A stretch of DNA of 12,644 bases from Chloroflexota bacterium (GTDB taxonomy: Bacteria; Chloroflexota; Dehalococcoidia; RBG-13-53-26), in the NCBI GenBank assembly GCA_030616195.1, contig JAUWXW010000018.1:1-12644 (forward strand), written 5' to 3'. Below the pieces are notes generated by a model that searched no databases, was not told the origin of the DNA, and worked only from the letters and a program-made list of their open reading frames with translations. Positions within the stretch are counted from its first letter, which is position 1. Each line of letters begins with the position of its first letter. This document shows positions 7,309 to 12,644 of the stretch, piece by piece. The translations under genes and the position numbers were made by a program.

Positions 7309-7772
7309 CTTTCTGCCCTCTCATTCTTCCTTCCCTCGAGTAGCTCGAACATGACACCCCCGATATTGTCAGTGCTAAGATAAGCAAAGACGGGGATACC
7401 TCGATGCCATACAGGTTCTATGCCCTTCTTGGCAAGCTCGGCCGCCGTCGCAGCGAAGTCATCTACCGTGAAGCGCAGGTGCTGGAGTCCCTCTCCCTTT
7501 TCCCTGAGAAAATCCGTGTGGGGTGTCTCACCTTCCAGCACCTCAATTAGTTCGATCTGGACCTGTCCCGACTGGATGAAGGCTACCTTCAACCGGCAGT
7601 CGCATGGCTGATTTCGATAGGTGAATCCCTCCAGGTACACCTCTCGAACACGGAACGGTCCCCAGCCAAAGGTTGAACTGTAATATTCAATTGCCCGGTC
7701 TACATTCTTGACCACAATGCCTATCTGTTCCACCGGGGGAAGTTTTACCTTGGGCGTCCGTGCTTCTGACAT
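7305..7772 (-). CDS. VOC-superfamily protein, methylmalonyl-CoA epimerase-like (paralogue B)
   Basis: 155 residues from ATG 7772. A longer frame from a GTG at 7817 has no ribosome binding site and adds residues with no family match, whereas ATG 7772 gives an N-terminus matching paralogue A (LPPVxQxGIVV). Its aggag (complement of 7786-7790) is somewhat distant, at 13 nt. Shared blocks with paralogue A include YYxSTFGxGPF, AFxQSG, KGEGL, ELAKxGIEP and IGGVxFELL. Residues corresponding to the MCE metal ligands are Gln16, Gln72, His98 and Glu143, again Gln for the first His. The stop codon overlaps the molybdoenzyme start (ATGA), so the two proteins are probably made in linked amounts. A role on the same substrate as the molybdoenzyme, such as epimerisation, isomerisation or binding of a CoA ester, is inference. 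Confidence 0.9.
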   Translation of the reverse strand: MSEARTPKVKLPPVEQIGIVVKNVDRAIEYYSSTFGWGPFRVREVYLEGFTYRNQPCDCRLKVAFIQSGQVQIELIEVLEGETPHTDFLREKGEGLQHLRFTVDDFAATAAELAKKGIEPVWHRGIPVFAYLSTDNIGGVMFELLEGRKNERAER

Positions 7773-7841
7773 TGCCCTGTACTTGCTCCTAATAAGATGA
7801 CATGACCACGCCGGCACGCATCCACATGTATCGAATCAGAT

Positions 7842-7868
7842 GGTGGGTTTCGTTTCACTTCACCCACC
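7842..7868. repeat. Short inverted repeat, copy 2 of a dispersed hairpin family
   Basis: The seven-base arms (ggtgggt at 7842-7848, acccacc at 7862-7868) and 13-nt loop match the element at 31-57 in arms, spacing and loop edges. It sits in the 105-nt gap between the ferredoxin stop and the VOC start, inside the presumed operon. In the transcript it could stabilise the upstream message or change the dosage between the two genes. No T-run follows on the minus strand. Confidence 0.6.
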
Positions 7869-7877
7869 GTACATCGG

Positions 7878-8450
7878 CTAGTGGGTTGGGGCGGGAACCT
7901 CAGGCTTTGACTTGAATACCACTGAGGGCTGAAGCTTGTCGTCGTAGGTAAAGCCCACGGCCTGGTGGACATGGCCGTACTCGGCTTCCATTTCCTCTAC
8001 CGGTCCGGCGTCCAGCGCCCGCATGGGACACCCAGCGACGCAGATGGGCTGTTTACCCTCTGCCCACCGCTCCAGGCAGAAGTCGCATTTCTGCATCTTG
8101 GCGTTATCTTCGGCACCGAACTGGGGTGCCTTGTAGGGGCAGGCTTCGAGGCATAGCTGGCATGAGTCCTTGCCCAGGCATACTTCCCTATCCACCACCA
8201 CTATGCCGTCTTCCTGGCGTTTGGCGATGGCGGCTACTGGACAGGCCGGCACGCAGGCCGGTTCGGCGCAGTGCCAGCAGGGAACGCACAGAAAGGCCAC
8301 AAAGGGCTCAGGGTACTTACCCTTCTCTATGGTTGACATCCTCATCCAGCTAGCTGGGCCGGCTGGCACATCGTGCCAGTCCTTGCAGGCTACCACGCAG
8401 GTGTAGCAGCCGGTACATCTGGTCTGGTCAAAATAGAAGGCCAGTTGCAT
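7878..8450 (-). CDS. DmsB-like 4x[4Fe-4S] ferredoxin subunit
   Basis: 190 residues; E. coli DmsB has about 205. Four cluster motifs are visible: CTGCYTCVVAC; CVPC/CWHCAEPACVPACP; a third motif reading C-x5-C-x2-C-x3-CP (CLGKDSCQLCLEACP); and CDFC-x11-C-x3-CP. Conserved context such as PYKAPQFG and CPMRALDAGP is typical of the electron-transfer subunit of DMSO reductase-family enzymes. I chose ATG 8450 because aggagg (complement of 8457-8462) lies 6 nt upstream and the protein then begins directly at the first motif, as DmsB does. The frame stays open to 8597, but that extension has no family character. It is the first gene of the operon and has no signal peptide or membrane segment. It should carry electrons between the DmsA-like subunit and an unidentified partner. 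Confidence 0.93.
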   Translation of the reverse strand: MQLAFYFDQTRCTGCYTCVVACKDWHDVPAGPASWMRMSTIEKGKYPEPFVAFLCVPCWHCAEPACVPACPVAAIAKRQEDGIVVVDREVCLGKDSCQLCLEACPYKAPQFGAEDNAKMQKCDFCLERWAEGKQPICVAGCPMRALDAGPVEEMEAEYGHVHQAVGFTYDDKLQPSVVFKSKPEVPAPTH

Positions 8451-8475
8451 GTCTTTCCTCCTTTTGCTATTTGGG

Positions 8476-8504
8476 ATTCTATAGGAGAACTTGGGAGATT
8501 TCAA
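8476..8504 (-). promoter_or_regulatory. Predicted sigma70-type promoter of the molybdoenzyme operon
   Basis: On the minus strand TTGAAA (complement of 8499-8504) and TAGAAT (complement of 8476-8481) are separated by 17 bp; each box differs from consensus at one position. Transcription would start near 8469, about 19 nt before the ATG at 8450, leaving just enough room for the aggagg site. No operator palindrome is evident. Confidence 0.6.
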
Positions 8505-8848
8505 ATTGTTGGCTACTTTTGGATGATGCTGGTGTGGCCCTTGGGGTAGCTCAACAGGATTGGCTTGAAAGCCGCAATGTAGGCGATTACGTTCCAACCT
8601 CTATGTTGCTCGGCTACAGGCGCCCAACTTGTCGGCGTTGAGCAGGCCAGGAAATAGCAGCTAAAGCCACAAAATGACCAACCATACGAGCCCTCAGCCG
8701 TTCTCTATAGCGCTCCATCGCCCTGAGTTGATTTGCCACGGAGTAGAGAATCGCAGCACACTCTCTAGTTAACCGTGCGCCTCAGTATGGTGGGGCGGCT
8801 GGGAGCGTAGCGGGTATATGTATACGTCAGCTGGGCAGGTAGTGTGTC
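8505..8848. other. Gene-poor spacer, no supported gene
   Basis: No frame here has both a good start and recognisable protein character. On the minus strand an open stretch of about 65 codons ends at 8513-8515 (...KGHTSIIQK), and another frame in the same region carries a plausible-looking segment (NQLRAMERYRERLRARM). Neither has a start codon with a ribosome binding site, so at best they are eroded coding remnants. A short palindrome gtata-tg-tatac lies at 8814-8825. The stretch could encode a plus-strand transcript ending at the terminator just downstream. Confidence 0.35.
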
Positions 8849-8888
8849 AAGAGAACTTGAGGGGTTACCTCAGGTTCTCTTCTATTTT
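8849..8888 (+). terminator. Intrinsic terminator with no upstream gene on its strand
   Basis: A 14-bp stem (aagagaac-t-tgagg pairing with cctca-g-gttctctt, one T-G wobble) has a 5-nt loop ggtta at 8863-8867 and is followed by ctattttt. This is a canonical plus-strand rho-independent terminator. The nearest upstream gene is on the other strand, so it either ends an unrecognised small RNA or remnant transcript, or acts as an attenuator or insulator ahead of the FN3-protein gene. Confidence 0.75.
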
Positions 8889-8912
8889 TGAAATCATTAA
8901 TGGAGGCAAGAA

Positions 8913-8972
8913 ATGACAGCTACAGCTACAGCGAGGATTCTATCACCAATACTGGTACTGGTATTGATTTGA
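8913..8972 (+). CDS. Possible 19-residue leader or membrane peptide
   Basis: ATG 8913 has ggagg (8902-8906) 6 nt upstream, a strong translation start. The frame encodes MTATATARILSPILVLVLI and stops at TGA: a short polar head, one arginine and a hydrophobic stretch, resembling the front of a signal peptide. After the TGA the same frame stays open to a TAA at 9042-9044. It lies between an intrinsic terminator and the FN3-protein gene. It could be a regulatory leader peptide, a tiny membrane protein, or the remnant of a secreted-protein gene duplicated from the neighbour; no homology can be claimed. Confidence 0.35.
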   Translation: MTATATARILSPILVLVLI

Positions 8973-9147
8973 GGGCTTATAGGTTTGATCTGGGAGACGG
9001 GTGGTGCTAAGCTGGTCTGGCTGCGGCCGATAGAGGAAGGTTAAGTGAACATGTTGGGGGTAGAGGGCGAGGGTAAGGGGCCTTCTACCCCCAGTAAGTA
9101 AATAGGGGTGGGCCGCCTCGATGCCGGCGATGAGAAAAGGTGGAGAA

Positions 9148-10578
9148 ATGGGACGAATCCTCTGCCGCAAGGCATGGACTTTTGTGAGTAAGAAGCCTGC
9201 GAAAAGGCTCAGGTTCTTGGGAATAGTTCTGACGCTGGCTCTGATTGTCAGCCTTCTACCTACCGCGGTCTTGGCTGAGGACGAGCCCCCCACCACGCCG
9301 CCGCACCAGTTCTATGGCACGGTGACCATCACCGATCCTACTGGCACGGTGATTGGCCCGGCTGGGGATGGCCTGATTGTCTCGGCCTGGATCGATGGCG
9401 AAGAGAAGGCAAGTTGCGTTACTACGGCCGCTGGAACTATAGGTGGTGCACCCTGTGAAGGCTGCTATGGCCTCGTAGCTGGCGGTACACTTAAGGTGCC
9501 GGGTGAGCCCGGGGACGTCGTTGACTTCTTTGTCCAAGGGGTTAAGGCTGATCGAACTTATGAGTGGGAGTTGGGGGGGTTCACCAGACTCGATTTGATC
9601 GTGGCCTGGGGTGAGTTCGGGGTACCTGGGTTGCTGTCCCCGGCCGATGGCTCGTGTATCAAAGACGATAGGCCGGAATTCCGCTGGACACCAGTTAGCG
9701 ATCCCTCGGGCGTGACCTATGACCTCCAGGTGGACGACGACGATGGCTTTACCAGCCTGGTCATCGATGAGACAGGCCTGGCTAGCCCGTTCTACACTCC
9801 TGGCGGTCCTCTGCCGGACGGTACCTATTACTGGAGGGTGAAGGCTGTTAGTGGCGATCTCAAAGAAAGTAGTTGGGCGGGCCCCTGGTCGTTACAGGTG
9901 GACACCGTCGCCCCGGCTGCGACAATCGTTCCTTTGGTTCCGGACCCCACCGACGACAATACTCCTACCTTCACCGGCACCGCCACCGACATCGGGTGTG
10001 GTGTAGCTTCGGTCGAGTACCGGGTTGACGGTGGGGCCTGGCTGCTGGCCGAGCCTGTTGACGGGGCTTTTGACTCAGGCGTTGAGGAATACACCTTCAC
10101 CACCGATCCACTTGTCGATGGTGGACATACGGTTGAGGTCAGGGCCACCGATGCCGCCGGGAATACTGGTGCTGCAGACAGCGACGAATTTACGGTGGAT
10201 GCCACCCCGCCACTGATTTCAGATGTCGAGGCCTTGGATATCACCGCGTCCAGCGCGGTCATATCTTGGACTACCTCTGAGCCTGCTACCAGCCAGGTGG
10301 AATACGGCGAGACCGAAGACTATGGCGAGGCTTCGGATAAGAGCACTGAGCTGACTACTGAGCACCGTGTGGAAATCACAGGTCTTAAGTTCAGGACCGA
10401 GTACCATTTCAGGGTGAAATCGGCAGATGACGTGGGCAACGAGGCAGTATCTGGCGATGAGACCTTTACCACACCAGTACCTATATGGCTGTATGCTGTG
10501 GTGGGTGTTGGCGCGCTGATAATACTGGCCATAGTACTGGCCGTTGTGGTATGGATTGTGCGCCGGTTTCTGAGATGA
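9148..10578 (+). CDS. Secreted FN3/Ig-like repeat protein with C-terminal membrane anchor
   Basis: 476 residues from ATG 9148. Residues 1-43 form a signal peptide with a long basic n-region, a hydrophobic core (GIVLTLALIVSLL) and a likely cut after AVLA. Then follow a beta-rich domain of about 100 residues with three clustered cysteines; an FN3-like domain (about 157-250, containing YYWRVKAVSG); a bacterial Ig-like domain (about 253-350, with TFTGTATD and VEVRATDAAGNTG); a typical FN3 domain (about 352-441, with SSAVISWTTSEPATSQVEYG); and a membrane helix at about 447-471 ending in RRFLR. It is probably displayed on the cell surface, anchored at its C-terminus, perhaps for adhesion or polymer binding. 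The start is uncertain: ATG 9121 is in frame with a ggggtggg upstream, while 9148 has aggtggag close by and gives a more normal signal peptide. It shows no sign of a link with the redox operon. Confidence 0.88.
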   Translation: MGRILCRKAWTFVSKKPAKRLRFLGIVLTLALIVSLLPTAVLAEDEPPTTPPHQFYGTVTITDPTGTVIGPAGDGLIVSAWIDGEEKASCVTTAAGTIGGAPCEGCYGLVAGGTLKVPGEPGDVVDFFVQGVKADRTYEWELGGFTRLDLIVAWGEFGVPGLLSPADGSCIKDDRPEFRWTPVSDPSGVTYDLQVDDDDGFTSLVIDETGLASPFYTPGGPLPDGTYYWRVKAVSGDLKESSWAGPWSLQVDTVAPAATIVPLVPDPTDDNTPTFTGTATDIGCGVASVEYRVDGGAWLLAEPVDGAFDSGVEEYTFTTDPLVDGGHTVEVRATDAAGNTGAADSDEFTVDATPPLISDVEALDITASSAVISWTTSEPATSQVEYGETEDYGEASDKSTELTTEHRVEITGLKFRTEYHFRVKSADDVGNEAVSGDETFTTPVPIWLYAVVGVGALIILAIVLAVVVWIVRRFLR

Positions 10579-10613
10579 GGTTCGAATCAGCGTTTGAATA
10601 AGCTGAGCTTGAT

Positions 10614-10653
10614 AACAAAGGAAGGGCGGGAAGATTCCCGCCCTTCCTTTGTT
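10614..10653. terminator. Strong bidirectional terminator hairpin
   Basis: A perfect 19-bp inverted repeat (aacaaaggaagggcgggaa and its complement) surrounds a 2-nt centre at 10633-10634; in RNA the innermost pair would open to a 4-nt loop. It lies 35 nt after the FN3-protein stop and 57 nt beyond the stop of the converging DUF362 gene, so it can serve both. The 3' arm is pyrimidine-rich and ends tttgttctt, but neither side has a full T-run. Confidence 0.75.
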
Positions 10654-10709
10654 CTTAGGCTAAAGGAGACGTCAAATTGGCAACAAGGTATTCTGAATAC
10701 CCCCGGGGG

Positions 10710-11456
10710 CTATGCGTTCTCGTTACTGTTTGCCAGTTGCGCTTTGGCTATTTCGATCAATTGCAGGTATTCGGCAAATATTCCTGCGGCACGGGAGGCT
10801 TCGGAATCTACTTCGTAAGGCTCGCCGACAAAGATCTTACCGTATTCTTCGGCCTCCCCTTCGGCAGGCTCACAAGTGCCAAGGAATCTCTTGCGAGCAT
10901 CGATGATTCCCAAATCGAAAGGCAAGGTAAAGTATAGGTCGGCGATGACCCTGTCTATTCCCAAGCTATATAGTGCTCCCCAGCCAGATTCTTCTTCTCC
11001 ATGATACTTGCTTGCTGGCAGCAAGCCAAGTAAGTTCTTTATGCTGAGACTGCCCTGTCTGGAGAAGACCTTAAAAGGTGCTATGGTCATCAAGTAGTCG
11101 CAATAGAGGAGCACGTTAGGTAGCCAGAAAGTAGACAGAGCAAAGGGGCGGGATAAGGGGTTCTCTACTTCCACAAAGACGCAGTCGTTCACATCTAGCG
11201 TCAGTACTCTGGGGAAGTCATAACTCAAAGCCCTGTAGATGGGCTTCATCGGATCCTGTTGGGCACTGCTTTCCAGAAGTATGATGTCAGCCTCGCTCAC
11301 CTCTCTAACAGCCGAGATGACTGTGTCCAGAATTCCCCTGCTGGTAGTTACAGGGTAAGGCAATGGATAACCGGCACACGGCTTGAGAAGTATCCGTCTC
11401 GCCCATCTAATACGTGGCGGCGGGTGGAAGACAAATTCGTCAGCTCCAAAAATCAA
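10710..11456 (-). CDS. DUF362 family protein
   Basis: 248 residues. The N-terminal half has the DUF362-type pattern: a strand leading to ILLKP, a proline-rich turn, TTSRGILDTVISAVREV, then an acidic strand ADIILLES. The C-terminal half follows the family too (KYHGEEESGWGALYSLGIDRVIADL, then GIIDARKRFLGTCEPAEG and YEVDSEASRAAGI). The biochemical role of the family is not settled; some members carry ferredoxin domains, this one does not. The start is TTG 11456, overlapping the mobB stop by 4 bp (TTGA), with agagga 5-6 nt upstream; no later Met is plausible without losing the conserved front. The tight overlap indicates cotranslation with MobB, which might link it to cofactor assembly, but that is inference. 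Confidence 0.8.
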   Translation of the reverse strand: MIFGADEFVFHPPPRIRWARRILLKPCAGYPLPYPVTTSRGILDTVISAVREVSEADIILLESSAQQDPMKPIYRALSYDFPRVLTLDVNDCVFVEVENPLSRPFALSTFWLPNVLLYCDYLMTIAPFKVFSRQGSLSIKNLLGLLPASKYHGEEESGWGALYSLGIDRVIADLYFTLPFDLGIIDARKRFLGTCEPAEGEAEEYGKIFVGEPYEVDSEASRAAGIFAEYLQLIEIAKAQLANSNENA

Positions 11457-12103
11457 CTGTGTCCTCTTCGCAGAGAAATCCGAAGGCTTGTTACCTCTTC
11501 AACGCCGGTCAAAGCCGATACCATTCCCAGCAAGGTCTTCTGGATGACACGCTCGGCAAGATGATCGAGAGGTAGGGGAGCATCGTTGACGATGAGTGAA
11601 GTCTCATCGGTCTCACGCCAAGCAAGAGATTCCTGTTCCACAAGGTCAACCAGTGGACCGACGTCACCTGGAAAGAACTGGGGAACAGCGATGTCCAAAC
11701 GCTCGTCAGTGACCACGGCAAATAGCTCTTCTGGCGAACAGATCAGGTCTCCCAGTTCCTTCCGATGCACTTCAATCTTGGGTAGGCTGCTGTCCTTGAG
11801 TCCTTCAACCAGGATCAGGTCGAAGCCTTTACCTATGAGATGGAACAGCTCCTCCAGAGTGATGTCGCGGTGTACAGGCTTGATAAGGGCAAGTTTTCGT
11901 GGTGAGCTGAGCACTACCGTGTCGCTACCGGCTTTGGCAAGTCGCCAGCTATCCTTACCCGGCTGGTCCAGATCGAAGTCATGGACAGTATGCTTTATTG
12001 TGGCCAGATTATAGCCCCGCCGCTTCAACTCCCTAACCAGATTCTCCAGTAATGTCGTCTTTCCAGACTTGGATCTACCTACAACGGAAATAGCAAGAGG
12101 CAA
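11453..12103 (-). CDS. mobB: Molybdopterin-guanine dinucleotide biosynthesis adapter MobB
   Basis: 216 residues. A P-loop G9-RSKS-G14-K15-T16-T17 opens the protein, followed by the MobB signature IKHTVHDFDLDQPGKDSWRL with AGSD, then DLILVEGLKDSSLPKIEV and a strand AVVTDE. MobB is a GTP-binding adapter that assists MobA in adding GMP to molybdopterin, giving the MGD cofactor needed by DmsA-type enzymes such as the one at 5086-7308. A C-terminal extension of about 45 residues (LIVNDAPLPLDHLAERVIQKTLLGMVSAL) exceeds the usual 170-residue core; similar tails occur in some anaerobes. Translation starts at TTG 12103 with aggagg (complement of 12111-12116) 7 nt upstream, and no ATG alternative precedes the P-loop. 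It is coupled to the DUF362 gene. Confidence 0.9.
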   Translation of the reverse strand: MPLAISVVGRSKSGKTTLLENLVRELKRRGYNLATIKHTVHDFDLDQPGKDSWRLAKAGSDTVVLSSPRKLALIKPVHRDITLEELFHLIGKGFDLILVEGLKDSSLPKIEVHRKELGDLICSPEELFAVVTDERLDIAVPQFFPGDVGPLVDLVEQESLAWRETDETSLIVNDAPLPLDHLAERVIQKTLLGMVSALTGVEEVTSLRISLRRGHS

Positions 12104-12123
12104 ACTAACTCCTCCTATATATT

Positions 12124-12132
12124 ATTGTACCA
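12124..12132 (-). promoter_or_regulatory. Possible extended -10 promoter for mobB
   Basis: The minus strand reads TGGTACAAT (complement of 12124-12132), a good extended -10 element just upstream of the mobB ribosome binding site. No clear -35 box sits at the right distance; TTGACT (complement of 12138-12143) is too close to pair with it. Transcription would begin about 7-8 nt further on, leaving a leader of some 14 nt, just enough for the Shine-Dalgarno. Confidence 0.35.
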
Positions 12133-12220
12133 CTACAGTCAAGGCGAAGTGGGCACTTAATTGGTGAATACAGGATGAAGAGGCCCACCAACCAGGTTGA
12201 TTGCGGGACCAACCCGTTAG

Positions 12221-12400
12221 TTCCCATGTCATCGCGGAGAGGCACTTTCCCATGTCATTGCGAGGAGCGCAGCGACGAAGCAATCTCAGGGCTAGGTCTC
12301 CGAAGGTCTCCAGAGGGTCGCCTAAGGCGACACCGACTCGCCGTGGCGAGGTGGGGAACGTCGCTTCACTGCACCGTCGCTTCGCTGGCAATCTGTTGAT
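12221..12400. repeat. Interspersed repeat cluster (cattgcgaggagcg...gaagcaatct type)
   Basis: The stretch opens with two 16-base direct copies of ttcccatgtcat(c/t)gcg at 12221-12236 and 12247-12262. It continues with cgaggagcgcagcgacgaagcaatct, then two mini-hairpins at 12317-12331 (gtcgcc-taa-ggcgac) and 12337-12350 (ctcgcc-gt-ggcgag). It ends with cgtcgcttcgctggcaatct. Translated, part of it reads CHCEERSDEAIS, a well-known spurious peptide produced by a very common bacterial interspersed repeat. Frames annotated here should not be taken as genes. It has no transposase and looks non-autonomous. Confidence 0.75.
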
Positions 12401-12488
12401 TATCGTTCTTGTGCCCTCCTCGAAGCCAGTTTATCTGGGAAATCCACCCCACTTGGAATCCACACGGGCCAACAGTTTCCAGGAATTA

Positions 12489-12517
12489 TTTACTGCATAT
12501 TTGGCTTGTGTTAAAAT
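12489..12517 (+). promoter_or_regulatory. Predicted sigma70-type promoter of the edge oxidoreductase gene
   Basis: TTTACT (12489-12494), a 17-bp spacer, and TAAAAT (12512-12517) preceded by TGT, giving an extended -10. Transcription would start near 12524, about 25 nt before the ATG at 12549, with aaaggagg (12533-12540) in between. It is the best-formed promoter in this divergent intergenic region. Confidence 0.6.
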
Positions 12518-12548
12518 CGGAAGAGTCGTTCGAAAGGAGGAAGCGCTG

Positions 12549-12644
12549 ATGGTAGAGATCAAAGATAGTTACGATGCTGTGGTCGTTGGGGCAGGGATAG
12601 CTGGGCTGACCTGTGGCGCCATTCTGGCTAAGAACAGATGGGGC
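12549..12644 (+). CDS. FAD-dependent oxidoreductase, N-terminal fragment (truncated by window end)
   Basis: Only the first 32 codons are present. The peptide has a dinucleotide-binding strand-turn-helix, YDAVVVGAGIAGLTCGAILAKNRWG, with GxGxxG spacing near the N-terminus as in phytoene-desaturase/amine-oxidase-like and other NAD(P)/FAD-dependent oxidoreductases. The start is firm: aaaggagg lies 8 nt upstream and a good promoter precedes it. The exact family and substrate cannot be told from this fragment. Confidence 0.8.
   Translation, partial: MVEIKDSYDAVVVGAGIAGLTCGAILAKNRWG

Noticed and set aside
8451..8597. 49-residue N-terminal extension of the ferredoxin subunit
   Set aside because: ATG 8450 has an excellent ribosome binding site and promoter spacing; the extension would cover the promoter and has no family match.
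8513..8707. Minus-strand frames upstream of the ferredoxin that look partly protein-like
   Set aside because: No start codon with a ribosome binding site, a stop in each frame, and no family I can name; noted only as possible remnants.
12122..12399. Open frames on both strands in the repeat near the right end
   Set aside because: They translate the interspersed repeat (CHCEERSDEAIS), a known source of spurious proteins.

Overview
The window looks like a chromosomal segment of an uncultivated anaerobic bacterium of moderately high GC content. A Chloroflexota (Dehalococcoidia-like) or Desulfobacterota-type host is my best guess. The basis is a set of cytoplasmic Fe-S, flavin and molybdenum redox enzymes, a secreted FN3/Ig protein with a C-terminal membrane anchor, GTG and TTG starts with strong Shine-Dalgarno sites, and interspersed hairpin repeats, including the type whose spurious translation reads HCEERSDEAI. 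Taxonomy is inference only.

Layout. Positions 1-387 are non-coding, with three inverted repeats and a good sigma70-type promoter (194-223). Two tandem plus-strand paralogues follow (388-2448 and 2500-4503). Both are large flavoenzymes of the 2,4-dienoyl-CoA reductase / trimethylamine dehydrogenase / BaiCD-BaiH class, with an OYE-type barrel, one [4Fe-4S] cluster and an FAD/NAD(P) module. Converging on them is a minus-strand operon read from 8450 down to 4567: a DmsB-like four-cluster ferredoxin, a VOC/methylmalonyl-CoA-epimerase-like protein, a DmsA-like molybdopterin oxidoreductase whose start overlaps the VOC stop, and a second VOC paralogue. A well-formed promoter lies at 8476-8504. The operon shows neither a Tat signal nor a DmsC/NrfD anchor, so the complex is probably cytoplasmic.

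A gene-poor stretch (8463-9147) holds a canonical terminator hairpin on the plus strand with no gene in front of it, followed by a tiny ORF with a strong ribosome binding site. Next come a secreted, membrane-anchored FN3/Ig protein (9148-10578), a 19-bp-stem terminator, and a minus-strand pair: MobB (12103-11453, adapter for molybdenum cofactor maturation) and a DUF362 protein (11456-10710), both with TTG starts and overlapping by 4 bp. A repeat-rich intergenic region follows, and the start of a plus-strand FAD-dependent oxidoreductase is cut by the window edge at 12644.

Working together (inference): MobB would help supply the bis-MGD cofactor to the DmsA-like enzyme, which passes electrons to or from the DmsB-like subunit. 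The two epimerase-like VOC proteins and the two enoate-reductase-like flavoenzymes suggest a shared pathway on a CoA-linked, enone or cyclic substrate. The most unusual feature is the molybdoenzyme/VOC coupling, together with changed ligand positions in both proteins.
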